This document shows, in pieces, positions 11,548 to 23,082 of a stretch of 64,000 nt of DNA. The number at the start of each line of letters is the position of its first letter. Position 1 is the first letter of the stretch. The DNA comes from Lasiosphaeria ovina (taxonomy: Eukaryota > Ascomycota > Sordariomycetes > Sordariales > Lasiosphaeriaceae), in the NCBI GenBank assembly GCA_033439765.1, contig JAULSN010000001.1:1240001-1304000 (forward strand), read 5' to 3'. A model generated the notes under the pieces. That model searched no databases, was not told where the DNA came from, and was given only the letters and a program-made list of their open reading frames with translations. Made by a program: the position numbers and the translations under genes.

Positions 11548-11802
11548 ATGTCTTCTTCCAAGGCCGGAGTCAACGTGAGTGCACCTAGCTACAGCCCCGA
11601 TTGGAAAAGGAAACAGTTGTCTCTCTACGGTGTCTTTGGCGCGGATGGAGCGGGTTGCAGCAGCAGGGTCTAGGCATCCGCTTTGTGTTTGGTATTCTCC
11701 AAGGAGGGATGGGATGGGTATATTATCCGACCAGAACAGAAGTCTGCCTTGGGACGGATAGGCAATGGCCAAGTCTTCTGTTCTCGAAAGGGCGTAAGGG
11801 AG

Positions 11803-11841
<39 letters not shown>

Positions 11842-12340
11842 AAGGACGCGACAAATTCGAGACGAGAAGGAGCACGGAATACAGGCATCCTCTCAACAAG
11901 AAATGACCACACAAACTGACTGTTTACGCGCGCGCACCCACAGGTCCTCCGGTACTCGGCACTCGGGCTGGGCATCTTCTACGGCTTCTACCACCAGAGG
12001 ACGATCAGCTCGACACAGAAGACGGCGGCCGCACAGCGCAACTACCAGCACAAGCAGCAGCTGATAGACCAGGCCAAGGAGGCGTATGCGAAATCGAAGC
12101 AGCCGGCTTCTGCGGTGGCCGCCTCGACAACGACAAGTGGTGGACGTACGTTGCCTCTTTTTTTTAATGCCTCCCGCCCTTAGACTCTCTTTCTTCATTC
12201 CTCAGTTCGGGGGGGGGGGGAGGAGAAGTAACACGCATTTGTTTTACTGACGTACGGCGCAAACAGTGAACCAAGATCCAAATGATCCCAAGTTCGACCT
12301 TGAAGACTATTTGAACGCACTGGCCAAGGCGGAGCCTTAG
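11548..12340 (+). CDS. TIM11: Mitochondrial ATP synthase subunit e
   Basis: Exons 11548-11574, 11944-12145 and 12267-12340 encode 100 residues. The protein starts MSSSKAGVNVLRYSALGLGI and contains GIFYG, the GxxxG motif in the single N-terminal membrane helix that subunit e uses to dimerise ATP synthase with subunit g. A helical, charged segment follows (QQLIDQAKEAYAKSK), and the end is DLEDYLNALAKAEP. Length and layout match fungal subunit e (Tim11/Atp21), an inner-membrane protein that shapes cristae. The first exon encodes only nine residues and is followed by a 369-nt intron containing an (AG)n tract; intron 2 holds a 12-base G run. Both introns are bounded by GTGAGT/GTACGT and CAG, and the joined exons keep one frame. 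Confidence 0.93.
11807..11838 (+). repeat. (AG)16 microsatellite inside intron 1 of ATP synthase e
   Basis: Perfect AG run within the 369-nt first intron. Length change here would be neutral to the protein unless it alters splicing. Confidence 0.9.
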
Positions 12341-13194
12341 TGGAAGAGCGAATAGTCGCGCTGGAGGGGGTAGGCTGTACGAGGGCTGTGAAGACCACCA
12401 CTACGTAAACCGGCGATGTAGGCGGTGGCTGTGGTGACGATGGGCTGTGAGAGACGGCGGGCGACAAAACGACGACCATGACGAGAACGGTTCGAGGCTC
12501 AACACAGCGTCTCCATTCTCCTACCCGGAGGGGAAGGCAGCCGTCGGATAGAGAAAGTGGAAGATGCTGAGACAACGGCTAGGCCCCGAAACTACCCGAG
12601 TTTTCACACCACCCTGGTAAAGACCCGTGTTGTTCATTCCGCCCCTGCATTTTTTGTACAGAGAACTGCGGGTTATTTGCATCCCGGACTGTGGAGGTTC
12701 CGGGGCAACTCTCGCTGTGATACTTGGTGGGGGAAGGGGTGGGTGGGCAGGCACGGGTGTTGTGTAATAATGTAGTACCCTACACTCTCGACACCATGGC
12801 ATAGACAATTTCCTTTCCTTTTTTCTTTTTTTGTCTCGTCTTGTTTCTGCGCGCTTTTATACATCGTGTACATTAAAAAAAAAGAATATTTAAGGGCGTT
12901 TGGCCTCGGGCGAGTTTCAATGGTTCCGGGAAGGAAAAAAAACCAATCCCCCCTTTTATTTTTGTGCCCTTCAAGGGGCGTCTCGTCTTTACAAAACCCA
13001 TACTCCGTACCGAATGACACACTTTCCCGGGCAGTAAACCAAAAATCCGCCTATATCTACATCTCCGTCAACGGAGCCGTGTAGGACGACCGTGGCGTGA
13101 AACGAATTAAATACAGGCCGTTGGTTCCCTCTCAAAGTTTACCTCACGGCCGTACGAATAGTAATTACGCTGTTCCGCAATAAAGCACCTCCTC
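12341..13194. other. Intergenic region between convergent genes
   Basis: The 3' flanks of ATP synthase e (+) and a Zn2Cys6 regulator (-) meet here. Several poly-A/T runs occur at 12810-12960 and fit cleavage and polyadenylation zones. No gene is visible. Confidence 0.5.
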
Positions 13195-15545
13195 TCACAT
13201 CTGCGGGCCCAACCCAGGCCCAAATCCGAACATAGTATCCGGCCGCACGCTGTCCAGGTGAGGGAATTGACGTCTCGCTTGTTCCCACAAGACCACGTTG
13301 TTCCGGCACCGAAACACCATCTGCTCGATTCCGTCTGCCATGGTAAGCAGCGTGGGCAGTATGGGCTCGCCCTTGACTAGGCTGTGCAAGCAGCCCATCG
13401 AGACTTGGAGCCTGATGAATTCCTCGAACTGCGGTCTGGAGTGGCGGGCTAACTCTTGGAAGATGTTTATTGCCTGCTTGAGCATTGTATAGGCCGTCAG
13501 CCGCGAGGGCGCTGGCAGCGGCAGTTTGTTTCTGGGACGATGCTGCAGTGTGGCGTTGTGCTTGTCAAACTCGCGTCTACGCAGAGCAAGAATGATGTAG
13601 AACGTGGCGGCGCTAAAGTCATCGTGGCAGAGGTCGACGAGCCAGGCACTGGGAAATAGCGAAGCAGAGGGCTCGTCCAAACCGAGATCGAGGTCCAGCG
13701 GCAGTTGGAGGGATGTGGTCGGTGGTGTTTCCGGTACCGAAGGCTCGTATAATGGCTGCGTGCCCTTGGAGCCGCCCGCCTCGGCACTTAGATCACAGAA
13801 CCGCGCCGGATGTCGGATGGGTGCTGATGTGTGATGCCACGTGTGTTGCGTACGCAACAGAGCTAATGAGCTCTCTATTATAGCCACCGTAGAGTCAGGA
13901 AACTGCTGAGAGTATGGCTCGCGGGCGTATTCGTGGTGCAGTGCCAGCAGTGCACGGTGGACGATTACAGAGAGAAAATTCATCTGCACTGCCCGTCTTT
14001 CTCGCCGTTCAGCTTGATGGTCGTGGGGTCTGATGGCCAACAAAGATTCGGCATCTTGCAGCTCCTGGCTCAACTGCACAGTCCAGGCTTGGACTTTCTC
14101 GTATTCGAAAGGGGGTAGAGTCGGCGAGTTTACGGTGTTCATGATCTCCGTCAGTAAGGGAAGGAGCCGGGCCAGGATAATCTGGAAACTGCTGTCTGTA
14201 GGTTCTTGACTCGACACCCATGGGCCTGGATCCAGGACCCAGCCGTGCTCGGGAGAGAAAATGAAGTCATCGTCGTTGACGTTGAGCGGGGCATCGGCAT
14301 CGTAGTCTCGTTGGAGGAATGATGTTCCAGTTCTCATGGCAACATGGAGGTCGAGCAGCTGTATTGTAATCCATATTCGTTTGCGCATCTCAGACTCGAA
14401 GGGAGGCATCTCCTGGCAGAGCGACGTCGCCCGGTGCAGGTGCATTGTCATGGCTAGCCTGGTAAGGAAGCCCATGAGAAAGACCAAATGGGCCATCTCG
14501 GACCCCTTGATTATTTCCATTATGCGAGCCAACACTGCCAGGCAGAGTAACCGTACGGTAGCCAGCGTTGGCATTGCAAAATACGAAGACCCTGCGAAGA
14601 AGAACTGGGCCGCGTCCAGAAAGAAGTCGGTCAAGTCGTGCGCAGAACGGCCTGCCGCCCCGAGAAGCCTGTCAGGGGCTACCTGGCACCCCAACGCCAG
14701 CATCATACACAGTTGGGCGAGCCATCCCTCAGAGGTCTGGCCGTTCGTGTCGACCCAGAACGCTCTCAGCTCCTGGTCAAATATCTGGGGGTGGATGAGC
14801 TGATGGGTCGGCCCGAAGGCCCTAAAATAATACTGAATAAGGGCGTCGACGATTGGTTGGGGTGGTAGGTTTTCAAGGATCTGGGCTCGGGTCTGAGAAA
14901 AATCAGAGACACCGCCGAGGGGGAAGTTGCTCATTAAACGCGAGGGAAATAAGAACTTCAGACTCTGAATCTGGTTGTGCCTCGATTCCCACTGTTGGTC
15001 GGCACCCATGATGAACGGCCAAGCTTCTTCAAACTACAAGATGGTGGAAAGGAGCTCCAGTCAGTAAACAACAAGTTTGCAAGCACTCGACTTCGGGGGG
15101 TGACTGTGACGGCCAGGGCCAAGTCCTCTTCTCAGCTGGCCCAGACTTTTGAACGCACCTCGCGGGCAATAGCAGCCCAGTGAGAGACACCACTGAGGCG
15201 TGCTTTCCTCTCGCTTGTGTCGGATGGTACCGGGGTGATGGAGGCTTGGGACGAGCGTTGCGGACCCCCTCGTACAGGAAGCGTGTCTTCGGCGTCGGTG
15301 CTGGGCTCCTCGTTGTGACGGGACGACGTGCCTCGCTGATATACACACTCTCCGGGGGAGCCGGCCTGGATACAGCGAGAGCACGGCTGGGCTTTGTCGC
15401 ACTTGAGCTTGCGTCGGTGGCAGGGGATGCACACAAACACTCGCCGGTTCCTCCTCTGAGGCCGGCTCGGGCCCTCCTGGGCACTGGCGGCAGGGTCGAC
15501 GATGGAAAAGGTTGAGAAAAAGCCTCCGGGCTGGTCCGGGTCCAT
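13195..15545 (-). CDS. Zn2Cys6 fungal transcription factor
   Basis: Exons 15545-15159 and 15033-13195 (minus strand) give 741 residues. The zinc cluster has Cys39, 42, 49, 55, 58 and 67 (C-X2-C-X6-C-X5-C-X2-C-X8-C), with the basic HRRKLKC loop. The intron (GTGCGT...TTGTAG) joins a low-complexity linker to FEEAWPFIMGADQQWE. The second exon is a fungal-specific transcription factor (middle homology) domain: a run beginning LPPQPIVDALIQYYF, then LRAFWVD, ALGCQVAP, LATVRLLCLAVLARI, and the FESEMRKRIWITIQLLDLHVAMRTGTS region typical of Fungal_trans proteins. It is therefore a nuclear DNA-binding regulator. Target genes cannot be read from the sequence, and no obvious cluster partner lies beside it. 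The upstream region on its 5' side is unusually long. Confidence 0.9.
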
Positions 15546-18500
15546 GGTAGGGATGGGAGAGGGGTGCTTGGGGCACGCTCACGGTCTGCTGTCTGTCTGT
15601 CTGTCGGTGGGTCTTGAGTGGTATGGCGGCGAGCCGAGATGGTGGCAGGCCCGAGACAGAAAATACGGCAGTCGAGTCTACCGTCCCGTCGGTCCCCTGG
15701 TGGGCCGAGGGCGGCTCATGGCGTGCGGGCCTGCGGCAGTCATATACCTTAGCAGGTATGGGGGTACGGTGTGTACGAAGCACCTAGGTATGTATGTATG
15801 TACAAGCCAGGAGACGGCGGGACAGAGCTGTGCGAGGTGGCGACCTGGACGTGGAGTGGGAGAAGCGAGGGCCCGCGCCGTGATGTCGTGGACATCGGAC
15901 TCGGAAACTGAGGTGCTTCACACCCTAATCTTGTCCCCCGTCCACCATCCGCCATCTATTTTCGCCAGACCACCCAAGGCCCTGAAGTCCTGGTGCCCAA
16001 GGCAGCAGCCGCCCTGAGGTAGCGAGGCACGTACTAGTTAGACCTAGCAGCAGTTCACCGCATCTTGGCGGATGCACGGCTTCGAGGCCCGCATGGATAT
16101 GGCATGGTATGGAATGGCATAGCATGGGATGGGACTGGTAGGTACTGGTGGCATCTGCCCGGTAAGGCATTGTTAGGTTGCTAAGGTAAGGGGCGACACA
16201 AGTACGTCCCCGCTGGGGCTCAGGAGGTTCGCTTCGTCCTCCCCCGTCACCTTAGGTCCTGTTCCTACCACCGTCGACGTATGTATGTACAGCATAGCGT
16301 GTTGTAGTATATGTATGTACATACGTCTGACTTCGACTCCGACTCTGGGTGACGTTTGACTTTGCCCCGTAGGGCGTACCCGACATTAGCACCAGCCCGG
16401 GCAGTCGTCACCTCGGCTGCGTTTCCCCAAGGCGCTTAGCTTGGAAGTCGCCTATCCGCGCAAAAGCCCCCATCCTCTTCGTCGCGGCAGACGTGGACGG
16501 ACGTGGGGATCGATATGCAAATACTCCGCAATCAGGTACTTCGTCAGCGTTGAATATAAAATGCCTTACTGCATAGGTGGTACTGTGCCCTGTGTGTGTG
16601 CCCTGGTCGCTTGTCAACGGCGGGGTGGGGCCGCTCTTTGGCGAGCCCATCTCGGACTGGCGCCTCGACATGGCTCGCACTCATCGGCGGGCTTTCTGAC
16701 GGAGAAGGTTTTGGCTTGGCTTCGAAATCCCGCGCACAAATTTCTTCATTTGTTTGCCCGAACAGGCCTGGCCTGTGCTGCTGTGGCCTGTAGCCTGGGC
16801 TCCAGTGCACCTTCCATAGTGCTTCGGCCGTTGGTCCTTCTAGGCTCCAGAGAGAACCTCCCTACCGCACCTACCTAGCCAGGCGCGGGTCCGCGCGCCT
16901 ACCCAGCCAGACCCGGCGGCGGCGGCGGCGGCTTGCCAGGGGCTGACTGACCCCAAAGTCTGGGAAGGAGTTGATCGCGGCAGTCGTGGCTTCCAGCTGG
17001 GCGCACTCGGGAGGCGCAAGCTGCAGGGTCTACTCCGCCCACCTGCAAGAACCTTCCTTACCTCGTACTATTCACCTCGCTTCCGGCCTGGCAGGTACAG
17101 CACCTTCTTTCCTACGGCAGGTAAAGTCACGGTGTTTCTGCCGATCTTCGAAGATTGTGGCTTCGAGAAGCGGCCGTCCTTCCTCGGCATCTTGGGGAGT
17201 TTGTTCCCAAATAACCCGTCAGCCGGAGCCGCCGCCGCGATGGCTACCCATATCAAGTACAGCATGATATCATATGCCCATCACGAAGATCGGTAAACGT
17301 CCAATTGCCATCCAGCTACCAGGTAGTAGGTACGTACGTACCCAAGTTCCTCTTCGTTAAGAAGCCAGAGACAAGAATAAGCTTGCAAAGGAGTCCCCAA
17401 GTCCAATATCAAATGCAAATAGCGTATCTTTACGCGTCTGCGTGCGTACTGTACTGTACATACGTGGCGCTCCTGGGCGGTCCGGGACTACCAGTAAGAG
17501 TATGAGGACGAAACAGATTGCTTGAGATTGCCTTTCCGTCCGCCCCGCCGCCGACTTGCTTCCTAACGGCGGTTGCGTCATGCAAACAACCCCCGGCTAG
17601 CCGACTGGATCTTGTCCGACACCAGAAGCAGCAAGCGGCCGACTCGGTCTTGGGTTTCGATAATCGACTTACTGAGTAGAAGACGAACTCAGCTCAGCTG
17701 TCCAAGACAAAAAGCCAAGATCGCTGGCGTCACGGTTAGGGCTGCATCCGGCTGTGACTGGGGGCCATCACACCGTTTGTCAGCTGTTCGTGAATCCACC
17801 CCTTTTCAATTGAGACCGTTCTGTCACTAAAGTTCTAGAATGTACATCCCTTTGGCCCCCCAAGCAAGGGGGTCGATTGCTGAATAATCTCCAACGAGCG
17901 TCCAGGTCTGGGCTCGATCGCGAATCGCGATGAGAGAACGGCACCGAACTTGACTGTCCGGTACAGGAGCCCCATGTTCTTGGGTCAGTCATCAGCAATC
18001 TATTGATTCGCCAAGACACTCCGTACAACGTTGCGGACCTGCCTCTTTGAAGCTATCCCTCAACTTATTATGACTCGTTGCGCCGAGAGACCATCTCCAG
18101 AGCCCGTGTCGTATTCCGCACCTCTGCAACTCCGGATTACTTGCCTGGAAGGGGTGCAAGAATTCAAGAGTTGGATGAATGAGAAATCAAATAGACTCTA
18201 GTGGTTTGGTGCCAAAAACCAAGATATCCGTGCTGCGGCTGGGGTTCAAGATTGGTACAGCGGCTTACCGAAACGACGACCAGCTCGGTGTGCAACTAAC
18301 CAACTTCCCCTGCACTGTCCTCGCCTGCTTGCCTGCCGGAAAGCCCTGTTCACGGCTGCGGCTTGCCGATCGTCCCAAGACCCGACGAACTGGGATCTAC
18401 ACACGTACACGTATATAAATGCGTATAGTTTACGGATTTGCGTACGCAAACATTGGCCGCAAAAGGAGAGAAACAACGCCTCGTAGGAACGAAGGGGCGA

Positions 18501-21500
18501 GACAAGAGAAAACAAAAAAGAATAGGGAAGAAAAAAAAAGAATCCCAGCATCCGATATCTGGCATCCCGGGGCAGAACGGGGCTGTATGATATCTCACCT
18601 TCCTCTTGCAAAAGTCCACACGCTAGTACCGCTCGTCAGACCGTTCGAGATGCGATGAGATGCGTGTGTGAGGTACGGATATGTACGGCTTTGGATATCA
18701 CCGCATCATGCAGCGGCCCGTCCATATGTGGCCGGCGGCCCGGGAGGTTACGCGGACCTGGGAGAGGGTCACTGACCGGCCAGCTGGGTTCATGGCGTAC
18801 GTGTCTACATCCAGCATGTGTCCATATGGTCGGTGATCCAAGGCCACGATGCCGTCTGCAAGCGAGGAGGCAAACTTGTTGCTCGCGTATTTTTAATTTC
18901 CCCCGTGAGCCAGTGAGCCGGTGAACCGGTGAACTCACCCTGCCACCTTGTGCCTTGCCGGCTCCAAGCCTCCCTGGCATGACAAATAAGCCTGTTGGTG
19001 GTTATTTGGGTCGGGCGCATGGCTCTTTGGTAGGTGAAGCCAAAGTTCCGGCCACAAAGAAACTGTGAATAAGGGCCGTACATACGCCGCAAAGAATCTA
19101 GACCCGAGAGTTGAAGCTAAAAGGCCCGCACACCTACTTATACGACCGAGAGAATCTCCACTCTCGGGCAGGCGGCTCATGCAGCTCAGCTGATATTCAT
19201 ATTTTCTGGAAGGTGTGGCACGCCGTTTGGCAATGACGTGCAGGGAAAATATTCCTACGAATGTGTAGGACCCGGGGGGGGTTTCCCCCATATGGGTCCG
19301 TTTTGGACGCATTGAGACTTTTTGCAAATAAACAAAGACCCAGGCCTGATCCGCTTCGCCGGAACATGTTCATGTTGGCTTGCCCGCCTCTGGAAGGATT
19401 CTGCCGAACTACACTAAATCATGACCAACGGCTGGGGGGCGTGGATCTGCCGGGGAGATCTGTGGGGGTCCGGCCCATGCCGGCAGGCAGTGGCAGATGA
19501 GAAGGGGTGGAGGAGGAGGAGATGTCAACAGTGGGGAAAAGGGGGTGGGGGTTGGTGATGACGATAATGATGATGATGACATGGAGACAAGACTGGTAAG
19601 ATGGTTCAACGCTTGCAAGCGCCGTTACGCAGTAGCAACTCAACCCATGCCCGTTTACACCCCTTCCCACAACGTTCCAGGGTGGCCGTATCACCATCAC
19701 CATCACCCATCCCTAATGTGATGTTTCGTGGGGGAAATTTACCGCCGGAGGAAGTGGCGGGCACCTTCAGTGTAGCAAGTCGTTGAGTGGGTCATCATCA
19801 AGAGGAGAAACCAAAAGCTCGAGAGTGAAGTGATCTCGTCTCTGCTCTCCTAACTGCCTAACGTCGATACCGCCGTGTATATACCCTTGTGTGTGGGTAC
19901 ATGACATCTGACGATGGACATCAACATGAGTGGATTATCAGACACACTATCTCTCTCTTATCACGGCGGGAGAGAAGATATGTCGAACCTCGAGGAGTAG
20001 GAGAAGAAAAAGATGGCAACCAGCCACTGGGAGGAATTCTTTAACCCTGGACGAGAAACTCGGCCATGTGCTCTAACAAGCCTGGATCGTCAAAGCCAGA
20101 ATACTTCCCTTTATTTGCCACAATCCCAAATCCGACGATAGTGCCCTGATGAGATAGGCATCAAGCTGCCAAGCCAGCTTGCTCCTCCCAGCGTCAGCAC
20201 GAAACACTCGAACCGCCATGGTGAAAGCACAAACACGCTGTATTCTCGCCTGCCAGCAGATCAGATCAGAGCTGCCACGTTTACTGGGCGTCCAACCGTC
20301 GTCTTCTTCTCGGTGTCCTGAGTTTAGGACTGGCCCGGCAGCTTCTTGAGTCTCTCCCACCTTCTTGCAACACTCTAGCAAAAGAAACTCCACTCGCTTC
20401 CCCCCCCTTCCCTGGAGTATATCACGTTTTACTACCTACCATCCCCTTGGCCTCGAGAGATAGCTTTTCTCCGGGAGAACTGGCCCGGAACAGTAGCACT
20501 CGGGATTCTCCAGACTAGGTCCAACAATTCGGCAGCGGCCCTACCAAGAGAACCAAAGACAAACACCGCCTCTCCATCTCGCGCGGCTCTCGGTTGGCTT
20601 TTTTTTCCTTCTGTTTTCTTTTCCTCTTGCCCTTTCATATATTTCAACGCTGGTCTTCCAACCTCGCTGCTTAGTCCAGAATACCAGTTCGATGCTCCAT
20701 CAAAGACACCAACATATAATCTAATATCTCGTATGTAGTCGGCTCGCCACACAAGCTTGGAAAAGATAGTTGGGCCACACAGTTGGCATAGACAGTGGGT
20801 AATGTAGGTATGTAGTCATCTATCCAATCGCGCAGCTCATGAACCGCTTGGAATAATCCGACACAAGAAAACTCGTTATTCGCCAATGTCCACGTAAAGG
20901 TTTTCCGTAGATTCTCTTTTCCTTTTCTCCTCTGTACCTCTAATTTTCATTACAAAAAGAGCCAATACGACACCTGTCACACCCAGGCATGTACAATACA
21001 ATCGGACGAATAGGGGTATGCAGCCTTGCATACAACAATTACCAGGTACCGCTATAAAAAGGAGGCCTCATAAAAAGTGTACCCTTCCGCTTCAATATCA
21101 CACCCGACACTAGGAACCTCGCGATGCCTTGTTGAACTCGTGGAACTTTGTTTATGTAACGATATAATGTGTATGTATTCTCCCCGCAATGGATTTCTCA
21201 TCTCACATTGTTTGCCCGCCCCCTTCTTCTCCCGCAAGGGGGTCAACACGGGCATTTTCTTCCTTGATATAAATCAACGCTTTCAGTGGCATGTCATCCC
21301 CCCCACCCCCTTAACCCACTTGGCATACATACATACATCCATTCATTCGTCCCGTCCCGTCCCGTAGGTGCTCCAATTTCCCTCGCCCTCATCCTTGAAT
21401 CCGTCTGAACGTGAAGGAGCTTCCGCTCTGGGACTGCACTTCGCCATCATTCTCTCTACCCCCCTCCTTTCCCCGAATAGAAGAGGAAGAAAGAGCGAGA

Positions 21501-22011
21501 CTCGCCCACACCATTATCTACATCGTTTGTTTCAGAGACGGTTCGTTAAGTTCCCCATGAGCAGACTAGCAACTCCCTTTCCTTTGTGCAATCCAACGGA
21601 GAGAGATGAAATAAGTTGCGGGGAGGGGAATAAATAAAAGGAAGCCGGGCTAAAATATGAGAGAGAAGGCGAGTTTGAAAGAAGAAAGTAAATATTTGAC
21701 CAGCCATGCAGTTGAACGATATAACCTCCCAGCCTAAGGCTCCAGCAGGAGCAGTTTTGTGGGACAACGCGCATGTTTCTCAACAAGACACCACAGAAAG
21801 AAAAAAAAAAGATAGGAAAAGAAAACGCCCGAGCAACTGATTTTCCGATTCAAGCTGGATCCGGTCCATCAAAACTTGGGGGATTAGACTAACTCAAATC
21901 GCACTAAGAAGCGCCTGTTCAGTTGGCGGTAAAGACGGCGAGAGATTTGGCATGAGAGTTGCGGAGGTTGGGGGTTTGAGAATTTGATCTGTTTAGTTTT
22001 ATTTCTCCATT
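15546..22011. other. 6.5-kb gene-poor region
   Basis: No frame above about 170 codons and no recognisable domain on either strand. The content is mixed: clusters of GTATGTAC / CCTAGGTA-type short motifs (15770-15800, 16270-16330, 17320-17345), a (CGG)n run at about 16916-16931, ATGG-rich runs near 16090-16140, CAT/ATG repeats near 19560-19710, and pyrimidine-rich stretches toward 21300-21500. I see no transposon ends, tRNA or rRNA. It probably combines the promoter of the Zn2Cys6 gene (right-hand side of that minus-strand gene) with the 3' region of the gene ending at 22012. An unrecognised non-coding transcript cannot be excluded. Confidence 0.5.
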
Positions 22012-23082
22012 TCATAGCTCGTAGCGGCGGGGGCGCTGGACCCGCATAGGAGGCCGCTCCGGCGGTGTGCCGTCGTCGCCATCGTCATCGTCCGCGGGCA
22101 GACGGAGATCCGAAAAGGTACGGCGCTGCTCTGGGACATAGACGACACCGCGGCTTGATATGCGGCTGATGTCTACACCAAAGGTCGGAGGGATTCTGAC
22201 TGAGCGCCCTGGCACGGGCGTCGCCTGTGCGACGACGGGAGGCCGCGCACCACCTGACGAATCCACGTCGAGGCTCTGGCGGATCATGTCGTGCAAGAAG
22301 TCGGGGATCTCGTGCCAGTTGCCGGTACGTGCCGAAGTCAGCATCCGCGGCGGGAATATGTCGTCGGCCGTGAGGAGGCTTTGCAGACCAGGGGAGCGGA
22401 TGATGTCGGTATAGTCGGGCAACTCGCCGGACTCAATGATGCTCTTCAGCCAGGTTTCCCATTCCTCGTCCAGAGGCACCGAGTTGTCGCCCGACGTGTT
22501 GCGCAGAGCAACCCGCTCGCGCAGACGCTCGTTGAGGTCGACCCCAACGCTCTCGAGCTCGTCGTCGCTCTCCTCGGCCCCGTTGTTGTTGGTGTTGTTG
22601 TTATTGTTGTTCTCGTCGTCCGCCGTCTCTCGCTGCTCTTCAGTCTCCTGGGATGCGCCGCGACGCGGTTCTGTCGACGGGCGGAGCTCGGGCTCGACCC
22701 AGTCGGGAAAGCCATCGGCGGTAGTGTCTTCGATGGTGATGCCCTGCTCGCGTTCGAAGCGCTCCTTGGCCCACTTTGTGCCCTCCCACTTGGTCAAGCC
22801 CGAAATCTCGGCGTGTGTCAGGCGGAGCGAGTCAAAGGCGCGGAAAAGACGACGGTGCCATTGCCAGCGGCTGAGACGGATGCGATGTGTGTTATTGGTA
22901 TAGTCGAGCCCGGGATATTTAGCTTCGGGTGTGTCTAGGTGGCCGTAGAAGGAGTGCACTTCCTGGCGGACCTCGAGGATGAGGTTTCTGTTGAGGAGGG
23001 CATGGAAGTTTTGGGGGTCCGATTGCCGCGGCTTCGGGAACATGCACTCGTAAACGAGCTGATCGATTGGGCGGCCCTTCAT
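22012..23082 (-). CDS. Conserved-looking fungal protein of unknown function
   Basis: An intronless frame of 356 residues from ATG 23082. The frame stays open further upstream, but the first ATG gives MKGRPIDQLVYECMFPKPRQ, which looks like a natural N-terminus. The N-terminal ~140 residues have a folded-domain composition rich in Trp, Tyr and His (HRIRLSRWQWHRRLFRAFDS, LTKWEGTKWAKERFE). An acidic/Asn-rich linker with NNNNNNTNNN follows, then a second ordered part (DEEWETWLKSIIESGELPDY, WHEIPDFLHDMIRQSL), and a basic Pro/Arg tail. No signal peptide or membrane helix is visible. I recall similar fungal sequences of unknown role but cannot assign a family. It stands alone between two long gene-free spans, so context offers no clue. 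Confidence 0.8.
   Translation of the reverse strand: MKGRPIDQLVYECMFPKPRQSDPQNFHALLNRNLILEVRQEVHSFYGHLDTPEAKYPGLDYTNNTHRIRLSRWQWHRRLFRAFDSLRLTHAEISGLTKWEGTKWAKERFEREQGITIEDTTADGFPDWVEPELRPSTEPRRGASQETEEQRETADDENNNNNNTNNNGAEESDDELESVGVDLNERLRERVALRNTSGDNSVPLDEEWETWLKSIIESGELPDYTDIIRSPGLQSLLTADDIFPPRMLTSARTGNWHEIPDFLHDMIRQSLDVDSSGGARPPVVAQATPVPGRSVRIPPTFGVDISRISSRGVVYVPEQRRTFSDLRLPADDDDGDDGTPPERPPMRVQRPRRYEL

Noticed and set aside
15502..16017. 171-codon plus-strand open frame beside the first Zn2Cys6 gene
   Set aside because: Overlaps the antisense of that gene's zinc-cluster exon and has no protein-like features beyond it.
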